A DNA stretch of 64,000 nt from Amborella trichopoda (Eukaryota; Streptophyta; Magnoliopsida; Amborellales; Amborellaceae), in contig NW_006494931.1 in the NCBI RefSeq assembly GCF_000471905.2, positions 576,646 through 640,645 on the forward strand, written 5' to 3'. A program made the position numbers and the translations under genes. The notes beneath the pieces are model-generated. The model made no database searches and was not told the origin of the DNA. It saw only the letters and a list, made by a program, of their open reading frames with translations. Positions 1-8,900 of the stretch are shown in pieces. How positions within the stretch are numbered: the first letter of the stretch is position 1; the number at the start of each line of letters is the position of its first letter.

Positions 1-3
<3 letters not shown>

Positions 4-35
<32 letters not shown>
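4..35. repeat. (TA)n microsatellite
   Basis: An uninterrupted run of TA dinucleotides opens the window. It is a simple-sequence repeat with no sign of function. Confidence 0.95.
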
Positions 36-37
<2 letters not shown>

Positions 38-1536
38 AAAAATATTATATAAGTCTATGGGGTAATGGAATAGTGTAAGCCTAATAGCCCAAATTCAATA
101 TGGGCTGATCTAATATTTACAAATACATTTCGTATATGGAATTTTAATACAAAGTTAAATCACATAAAATTTAAGACATCCACTATTCTCATCAAGGTAC
201 ACCTATAAAAATACTTAAAAAATAATTTTTTAAAAAAAAATTGATCAAAATACCTCTACAAATTTTAGGGTATTTTGATCTACTTATTTTTTATGAACTA
301 TTTTTATTAGATTCGCAAAAAGACAAGATTTGACAAAGTATTATTGTAATTCCTTTGAATATAGTTTCATTTAAATTTGGAAGCATTTAAATGGTTTTGA
401 AAAATTGACACTCCCGATTGAATCTTGTGGGTGGGTGATCCGGTTCTCGGGAGCCCTGGAATCAATCGATTCCCACCAGCTTGTATTTGCTATCATTATT
501 GTTTTGTGAACATCTTCTTTGTTAATCTATCTCCACTAATCAGTCATTCTAGATCGAGATCGCCCATCCGAATCGTTCAAGCCATTGACTGTTTGGACAG
601 GGCAATATGCCTCCTGGACACTGGCATTTACCACAGGGTAGGATTTTCGTGCTTGCATCTATTAAGGGTAGGGTTTAGGGGCTACCTGGGAGTCACCTAT
701 TCTACGCCAACTATCCAAATCTTTGGTTCCAAAACTTCTTAGGTTTATCATCTCAAGAAAAGAAATTTTGGGCCTAAAAAATTTGTCTTATACTTTTTTC
801 TAGACCATTCATTTTAGTTCTTTAAATATCATCATTTCTACACAATGGCAAAAACACGCAATACTTTGGGGTCGTGAGACTCTTGGTGGCCATGCGAGTA
901 GGTGGAATTACTATGACTTTTTGGTTAAGGGATACTCAGTGAAGCTGGCTCTAGATCATTCACCTTGTATCTTTTTTTTTATTATTTTTTACAAGTTTTT
1001 GAAGGGTTAATCTCTTTTTATAAAGAACACATTTATTTTGTAACTTTCACATTCATAGTCAATATGAGTTGAGATCCAAATGTGACTACTGCCTTAATTC
1101 CCTTAAATATAGCTAATTAAGATTAACAAATTATCACCAAACTGTTAATCTTATGTAATGAGCTAAACCTATCATTAGTCCACTAATGACTCACATAATA
1201 AGATGTCATCCAAGTATTCCTACAATTTTATAAAAGACATTTAGAAATTAAATGAACTTTATATATCTATAATATAGAAAAAAATTCTTACAATAAATCG
1301 AAACACGCCACTGGGTTCTCCCTCCAGTGAAAATGGGCTTTTTCTATAGTCCAACATCTTATTAAAACTAAAAAATAGATCCAAGTATATGGTATTGCTT
1401 CATGTTAACCACATGGGATTTCACATATACTATAATATGGCTTTTGTGTTATTATTGAAAAATAAATTCCCAGAAAAAAATGGCCTGATAGGCCACATTT
1501 CCAACAGGACTCTCCTGAAATAGGTATATCTGGGAA
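36..1536. other. intergenic, no gene seen
   Basis: AT-rich DNA with short poly-A/T tracts. The longest open frame, at 425-742 (+), is about 105 codons. It has no recognisable domain, a leucine/serine/cysteine-rich composition and no plant-like start context, so I do not call it a gene. Confidence 0.6.
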
Positions 1537-1710
1537 GATGGGTGTATATTGTATGGATAGCATCAAAGAAGAAATTAGGGAGAGATAGAGAGAGAAGGGT
1601 GTATGCTGTTTAGATAGCATGTAAGAAGAAATTAAAGATAGAGGGAGAAGGGTGCATGTAGTTTGGATAGCATCTAAAAGAAAAGATAGAGAGTAGCTAG
1701 AGAGAGAACA
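1537..1710. repeat. degenerate ~55-bp tandem repeat, purine-rich
   Basis: The phrase GGGTGTATxxTGTxTGGATAGCAT recurs at about 1540, 1597 and 1650, separated by AGAGAGATAGAG-type purine runs. The spacing is 57 then 53 bases, so there are about three diverged copies. Confidence 0.7.
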
Positions 1711-2284
1711 ACGATAGCATAATGTTCTATTATGTGGGATCCAATACCTAGAGAGAGTTCGTAACTAGGAAGAGAAAAAGTTCCTATCTATAGAGAGACC
1801 AACAATTGTGTAGTGCCCTATTTGGTTGGATATAATACTGAGAGAGAAACCAACTAAAAAAAATTATTTTTGAATCTACATGAATACTGTTTCATGAAGA
1901 TCACAATGCCACCAAGTGGAATAGTGATTTCCTTATTTTGGCCTCCAAAAAATGGAGATGCCTTGCTGAGAAAGACGCATCTTCATGCATTTTTCTAATT
2001 TGGAGATCATCGATCTCTATGGAGGGACGTGTCCTAAAAAGGCATCTCTAGGTATCCAAATGCACCCTTAAACGAAAGAGATGCTAGGGACAGAGGTACC
2101 ATACCTAACCTATGTATGACCTTTGGTATATGGAAGGAGCATCCACTGTCATTTTCAATGCCAGTGGAGTTTATACAGCGGGACAAGTTGTTTTTTATGG
2201 AAATGTAATTCTCATTGGCTCATTGTGAACAATGAGACAAAATTGACTCACCCAAAGAAAAAAACTAAAAAAAGAGCTCTGTGT

Positions 2285-2365
2285 TAATTGGTTACCACTT
2301 ATAGTTTGCAATGACATGTCTTAGGCTCAATTCGTACCGTAGGTGTTGCCCCAAAAAAAAAACAA
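2285..2365 (+). mobile_element. possible tRNA-derived SINE relic
   Basis: The segment reads TTAATTGGTTACCACTTA, then about 25 bases later TTAGGCTCAATTCGTACC, and ends in an A-run. It aligns by eye with 8777-8845, which has the same order of words. The second word resembles a degenerate Pol III B box. No full tRNA cloverleaf was recognised, so this is a low-confidence family call. Confidence 0.3.
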
Positions 2366-2724
2366 TGAGACGAAACTAGAGCTGGAAAATATCAACTTGA
2401 ATATATTTGTATTATATTAAAAAATTTATTTATTTGGTGATCACCAGGGTCGATGTTTCACACAGTCGAATGTGTACTATGTGTTATCTACCGTACACAA
2501 CTATTCATGTTTTACTCCTTGTAATACGTGCTAATGCACACCTAATACAACACTAAATATTCAACTATTCAAGCTTTGTCGTACATTGCTATGAAATCAA
2601 ATTTGAATTTCTTTTTCGAATGTTAGCATGCAAGAATGGAGCTTTTGATGTCATGTTGGGGCGTATGTTGGGGCGTTGCTAGCACGCCAGCGTTATTTTC
2701 AACATGTTTAAACCCTCCATTAGA

Positions 2725-2810
2725 TTTCGGATTGCAAAGGTATATAAGAAGATTATATTTTTTTTAGTTCGGATTGAAAAAGGTATATAAAAAGATTATA
2801 TATTTTTAGT
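2725..2810. repeat. tandem duplication (~42 bp x2)
   Basis: TTCGGATTGcAAAGGTATATAAgAAGATTATAT is repeated immediately downstream with small changes. It is a local duplication with no coding content. Confidence 0.75.
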
Positions 2811-2813
2811 ACA

Positions 2814-2950
2814 AGGATGTCACAATCACTTTAAAATGTCGGATTTTAAATGGAATGATTGTAAGCATGTTATTGGCTAGAGTCAAAGTTCAAAAGAAAT
2901 TTTCTCGAACTTTATGAGACATCCCAAGCCATATTGATTTGAAATTTTAT
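2814..2950 (+). repeat. dispersed repeat, copy 1 (pairs with 12290-12430)
   Basis: GTCACAATCACTTTAAAATGTC, followed about 75 bases later by CTCGAACTTTATGAGACATCCCAAGCCATAT-like words, recurs in the same order near 12290-12430. This suggests a dispersed repeat of unknown class. Confidence 0.4.
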
Positions 2951-3412
2951 GGCAAAAAGTAATTATGACTTCCCTTTTCTATTTACCTCAGGTTAACAGG
3001 TCTGGATCAGCCGGGTTGTAAAAAATGATGACAAATTTATCAAAATATCTATAGATATGAATTAGTTAGCATTTTTACTTACATGATCCTGAGTTGGAAT
3101 AGCCAGAAATGTGTAAAATACTAAATATTCCATCTCTCATGAGTATTTTGATAAGGTTTTAAATAATGAAAAAAATAAAAAGGGTCATGGACATAGAGAA
3201 ACCAAGTCATATCAGTCCCCTTTCTTAAACCTTGGTTCCTTCAAATCACTTTAGAGTTATGAGCCTCTCTATACAACTTTGCATGAGATCACTGCCCTTT
3301 TTTAATTGAGATAAGGAATTGTATACTATGAGATGTTACAAAGAGGTCACAATTGTTATGAGATGTCAAATTGGATGACAGATTGCATTCAAGCATTTAT
3401 TTTTGGACTCGT

Positions 3413-3511
3413 TTGTAATCATTGATACACTCAAACTACCCGATTTGAAATCCGACTTTTTTTTAACCTCAATTGTAATCATTGATACACTCAAACTACC
3501 GATTTGAAATC
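3413..3511. repeat. 60-bp-period tandem duplication
   Basis: TTGTAATCATTGATACACTCAAACTACC and the following GATTTGAAATC occur at 3413 and again 60 bases on, almost unchanged. It is a recent small tandem duplication. Confidence 0.85.
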
Positions 3512-4033
3512 TAATGAACAAAAGTGATTGTGACTTCTTTATTTTAAAAGTAATTGGTCTCTTTGTATATTTTTTCTTGAGATAATAGCATGTAAAGCGG
3601 TTAAAAATCCCCTTAACCTAGCTAATTTAGCTGTGCTAAGCATATACTACTTGGACTCAAATTTATAACAACTTCATTCAAAGATTTTCTATCATTTATG
3701 GATGAGCATGTGAGGTGCTCATAAAAATTCAAGTTACTCCCCTAGATATTGCTTTTGTGCATACTCCAAAATAAATATACATAATAGAATATGAAGTTCT
3801 ATACAGAAGCGTGTCTACTGTGCTCCTGCAGGAGCAATATTGTGTATATACTCCCTCACTGAAAAGACCTATTTCAGAGGTTATTTTTATTCTAAAATTT
3901 TGCAAACTACATAAAGAATCACTATATGGTTATTTTCGTAAGAAAAACTTTGAATTTGCCTTTTTGCCACACTTAGAACTAACCCTTCAAAAATTGGACA
4001 CTCTCGATTCAATCTTGAAGCATTAACTTTTTC

Positions 4034-4160
4034 CAGTACATAATAGTGAGTATTTCGGAATTTCTTTTAAAACTAAAATTAGTCTCTCCTGGCATTACTT
4101 TTTTTCGGATACATAGTGAATATTTCAGAATTTCTTTTAAAACTAAAATTAGTCTCTCAC
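4034..4160. repeat. 70-bp-period tandem duplication
   Basis: TATTTCxGAATTTCTTTTAA plus AACTAAAATTAGTCTCTC occurs at 4051 and 4121. The remaining bases from 4160 to about 4600 are intergenic and lead into the NIA promoter. Confidence 0.85.
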
Positions 4161-4649
4161 TGGTTGTAGAGATTACATCCCAAAAAGGTATCCCTGACAT
4201 ATGTTTTATCGAAGCGGAGTAAACGAATAGCATACTCGTAAGGGAGTAGAAAATCTTTTGGGTCAAACCTACTCGCTTGAGTAACTTTGGTGCAGTCCCC
4301 ACAAAAAGTATGTAGGAGAGAGATGCTTTTGGAGAATGTATAAATTTTTTACCAAAAAGAATAAGAATTTAGACGAAACAGGGAAAAGAGAGGAGAGGGT
4401 CGTAAATGCAAGGTGGAGTACTGGTAGTAGAAGGGCAGCGATTGGTGGGTTTGTTCCGAAAGGCCGCATCTGGGGTGGGGGGGATGGGTAAAAGGGTGAA
4501 AGGTTGGCTCTTTGAGAGCAGAAGGAGTCACCTTGGCCCGTGTGTGTAGGTTCATTATTTGGCTGTTGGCTACTCCCATCCGCCACTTCACAATCCATTA
4601 GGCCCCCTTGTATCTCTAAACTGTAGGCCTCACGTCCAGGCGGCGCTCA

Positions 4650-4912
4650 CAGCTTCTCTTTCTCTCTCTACAATTCTAGAGAGAGAAAGATATAGAGTGA
4701 GCCCCACTCCCTCCTAAACCCGGCCTTGGGCCGGCCCCTTCCTTCTCTTTTCCACACAACCCAACCAACCCCTCCCCTCCCCTCCCCTCTCTCTCTATAT
4801 AACTCCTTTCTCCCTCCTCTCACTTTTCTTCAATAGACCACTCCTCATTCTCTCTCTGCAGTAACTCTTTCTCAATCGAGCACTTTCACAGGGTTGTTGG
4901 CCCTAGGCTTCC
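4650..4912 (+). promoter_or_regulatory. NIA core promoter and 5' leader
   Basis: A pyrimidine-rich tract (CTCCCCTCCCC then CTCTCTC) at about 4770-4796 abuts a TATA box, TATATAA, at 4796-4802. Initiation about 30 bases downstream would give a leader of roughly 80 bases, itself CT-rich. The start codon at 4913 sits in CTTCCATGGCGGCC, a good plant initiation context (G at +4). CT-rich core promoters are common in plants. No nitrate-responsive element was confidently identified. Confidence 0.7.
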
Positions 4913-5933
4913 ATGGCGGCCTCTGTCGAGAATCGGCAGTTCATTCGCCTGGAGTCAGGCCTTGGCAAAGTCCCCGGAATTGGCTTTGTGAAGTCACCCC
5001 ACTCCCGCCCTGACTCCCCCATTCGCAACTCGTCGCGCTCTTTCACCTCCACCAGATCCTCCTCTCTTCCTGCCACAAAACACCAGACTATCGACCCTGA
5101 CACTGAGTCGGAATCCGAAGATGATGAGCTTGGGCCTCAATGGCCCCCCTCATCCGTATCTGAGGCCCCAATCCTTGACCCGCGTGATGAAGGCACCGCT
5201 GACTCGTGGGTAAAGCGCCACCCCTCTCTGATTCGACTCACTGGAAAGCACCCTTTCAACTGTGAACCCCCACTCCCGAAGCTGATGCAGCATGGGTTCA
5301 TCACCCCAGCACCCCTCCACTACGTCCGAAACCACGGGCCGGTTCCGAAGGGCACGTGGGACGAGTGGTCAGTGGAGGTGAGCGGACTGGTGAGCCGCCC
5401 TACCAAGCTCACCATGGACCAGATCGTCAATGATTTCGCACCCCACGAATTCCCCGTCACTCTCGTATGCGCCGGCAACCGGCGCAAGGAGCAGAACATG
5501 GTTAAACAGACCGTCGGTTTCAATTGGGGAGCATCCGGCATATCAACATCAGTATGGCGAGGAGCTCATCTGCGCGACGTGCTCAAACGATGCGGTATCA
5601 TGAGCCGAAAGTGCGGGGCGCTCTACGTCTATTTCGAGGGGGCAGAGGATTTACCTGGTGGTGGGGGATCCAAGTATGGAACCAGCTTGAGACGTGAGCT
5701 CGCCATGGATCCTGTGCGCGATATAATATTGGCATATAAGCAGAATGGTGCGCCTTTGGCGCCGGACCACGGCTACCCGGTGCGCATGATCATACCGGGT
5801 TTCATCGGCGGGCGCATGGTGAAGTGGCTGAGGCGCATAGTGGTGACCGAGAAGGAGTCGGAAAACCACTATCACTACAAGGATAACAGGGTGTTGCCCT
5901 CACATGTCGACGCCGAGCTCGCAAACGCCGAAG
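4913..5933 (+). CDS. NIA: NIA exon 1: N-terminus and Mo-cofactor domain
   Basis: Encodes residues 1-340 plus one base of codon 341. Residues 1-95 are a variable, serine-rich then acidic region (ESESEDDE at 65-72), the part that differs most between plant enzymes. The Mo-pterin domain starts near [11 protein letters not shown] (89-99) and carries [29 protein letters not shown], Cys186 and [17 protein letters not shown] at the end. The donor is GAAG|GTGAGG. Read-through would add only seven or eight codons before frame-keeping GA repeats and a stop at 5960-5962. Confidence 0.96.
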
Positions 5934-8900
5934 GTGAGGGAGGGCTTTCTTCTGTATTGTAGTTTATAGTTCTAGACAGAGAAAGTGTAGTTCTAGAGAG
6001 AGAAAGAGAAAACTGAAGGCTTTCTTCTGTATTGCTAGTTTACGGTTCTAGAGAGAGAAAGTATAGTTCTAGAAAGAGAAAGTTTTAGGATTTGAAGAAG
6101 TCTGTATCCAGAGAGAGAAAAATTAGCGTACGTTTCCAAGAAAAACGTCAGAGTCCGTTGTGTACGTGTATGAAACGAAAAGTAAGGCCTTTAATGCTCT
6201 GTCCTGTTTAGAGATAGAAAGCCATTACTGTTTACGTGTGAAGAGAGAGAGAAGTCAAGGCTTTAATGGTTATTGTCTTGTTTAGAGAGAGAAAGACTGG
6301 TAGCTAGAGAGAGATAGAATTGTCTTGTTTAGAGAGACAAATAAGGTTAGCTAGAGAGAGAGATGCTAAACGGTATTTGCGTGTGTTGAATGGCAGGGTG
6401 GTGGTACAAGCCGGAATACATAATCAACGAGCTGAATATTAACTCCGTTATAACGACACCGAGCCACGAGGAGATACTGCCAATCAACTCGGCCACCACG
6501 CAGAGGCCCTACACGATGAGGGGATACGCATATTCCGGTAAGTCGGACCCAGTTCGAATCTCTTTGCGCCCTGTGCTCCGGGCAGATGCCCCTCCTGTTT
6601 CCTCTCTCTCTCTCTCTCTCTTTTTAGGGTTTTTTTTTCTCCTAGAGAGAGAGAGCTGAATGCGACTCTCATGTTTTTTTGTTCAATGGGATAAAAGTTT
6701 CATGCGTCGGGGAACGTATTTCTATATTTGTATCACCTGATGGGTAAAGCATCCATTTTAAAGGTGGACACAAAAATAATTGAAATTAATAGTTCAAATG
6801 TTTTTTTACACAAAATTAATATTTTTTATTTTTAAGATTTATTTTGTTTTTTTATATTCATAATCTCTATATTAGATATAATATGTCATTAAAAATTGGA
6901 TAAAAAATCCATCAAAAAAAAGGGACTCATTTCTACATAGACTCATGGGAACCGTATCCAAAAAAAAGGTTATGTAAAGTTGCAACTTAAAATTGTAGAA
7001 TTAAGGTGCACATCAAGCACCACAAAATTTATCAGAAAATACTTTTTTTGTTATTAAAAAATCCTTTAACCAATCATCTCAACCGACATCGAGATGTACC
7101 GATATGGAAAGATAAAAGATTTTGGATCTAAAAAATAGCAGCCTATTTTTCAAATCTTTTATATTTTTACTATTTTTTAAATTTAAAATTTTTATAATTA
7201 GATTCGAAAATAAATTCTCTAACGACTCTAATAAGTTTTGAATTGCCTCTTACTTTAATGGGCAACTTTATGCAAACGGCACGGCACTCTTTAAAAAATT
7301 GAAAAGTGCTTTTTAGTTTTTTATGTTAACCACTCATTTTCCTTGATAAAACACTATGATGTTAGGCATAAGCAATGAATCCGGATTCAAATCCACCGTC
7401 TATACATCGTTCCATTTTTTTTTCCCCATAAAATAAAGACGCCCTTATGAGAAGGACGTGAAAGTACACTATATAAAATAGCAAACAACTAGGTTGTTCC
7501 TTTTGCCGTGGAACTGCTGGCATAATAAGCTTCAAAATATGGCTTGGGACTTGAAAGTAAGACTGGGGAGGTATTTTGAAAGATGTCATGGATAGCTTTT
7601 GTCATATTCTAAATAATTTTCAAAATTTTCAAACGTCATAACCCGTGGGAAAATTGCCCTGCGTGCTTATTTACGGTGGTATGGCGTCCCTCGTAATACA
7701 ACGGGCCACATAACAAAGACACAGAGCTCAGCTCCGATCAGGGTCTTAAAAGACGCCCATTCGGATCATGATTGTATGATTCAGATTAAGAATTGGTGAG
7801 ATCGATCTGGTCTCACCATGTATAGGGACAAGATCGATTTGGCCCCTCCATTGGGAATCAGCTAGTTTTCTTTAAGAACTGGTCGGTTCTTTTATCGAAC
7901 GGATCAGTTCTGTTTAAAAACTAACCAATTCAACGTGATCTTTTATTTTTTATTTTTGTTTGTTTTTTTTTTATTTTATATTTTAAAATTACGTACAGAC
8001 ACAAAAATTAGTGGGAAATATGAAATGATCCATATTTTCTCAAATATTATGCCGAGAGTATGTCTCTTTGCGTATTCTTTTTTTTTTTTTTTTTTTTGTG
8101 CACTTTTTTCTTAAAACTAGTTTTAAATTTTTTCTTTTGTTTTTTTGGAACATAGGGCTGTGACTTAAGATTCAGGTCACTTTTGGACTAGTTCAGTGTC
8201 TGAACTGTTAGACAACTCTAGAAATTAAAAAATTAGGGGTTCGATTTTTTGCATTGCACCAAAAACATCTCCAAATCTTAGGTTCAAAAAAATAAAACGA
8301 ATAATTAAAACTGATCTGACATTGATAACATTGGAGGAAAAACTAGAGGAAAAAAAAAAGAGTCCGTACTGACCCTCCCATAAGGAATCTGAATCTTTTC
8401 ATATTTCTACTAATTTTTAATGTTTGTACATAACTACGTAGTGTTCCCCTTTATTCTTTTATAAACTGGATTGCCTATTCGGACCATCGCAGTCACCAAT
8501 CCGATAGGAAAAGAAAGTGATTGTTAGGAAGTACGAATGTCCCAACCTTTATACCAAGGGTCAAGTATTGGTTTGAGCGGATGAGTTGTAATCGTAAAAG
8601 ATGCGGTGGTCCTTTGGCCTTTCGCGTGATGCTAGGCTTGTCTTTGAGGTTGCTATCGTTAATCCAGCAGACCAAGGAAAACCCATGACGCACAAAGTCC
8701 AAGCTCCAATTAATAGCTATTTAGAATATGTTTATTACACAATTAGGGCACACTCTGCATCCTAAAAGAGCCCGCGCTTAATTGGTGAACGCTTGATGAT
8801 TTGCAACGCAACATCGTAGGCTCAATTCCTATCAAGGTATGGGCTTTCATTTTAAAAAAGAACATACTCACCTAAAAAATAGTAGGTATTATATTGTGAG

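Noticed and set aside
425-742. 105-codon open frame on + strand
   Set aside because: No recognisable domain, poor start context, composition typical of chance frames in AT-rich DNA.
5150-5875. Minus-strand frames opposite NIA exon 1
   Set aside because: Shadows of the highly conserved sense-strand nitrate reductase exon; no family resemblance of their own.
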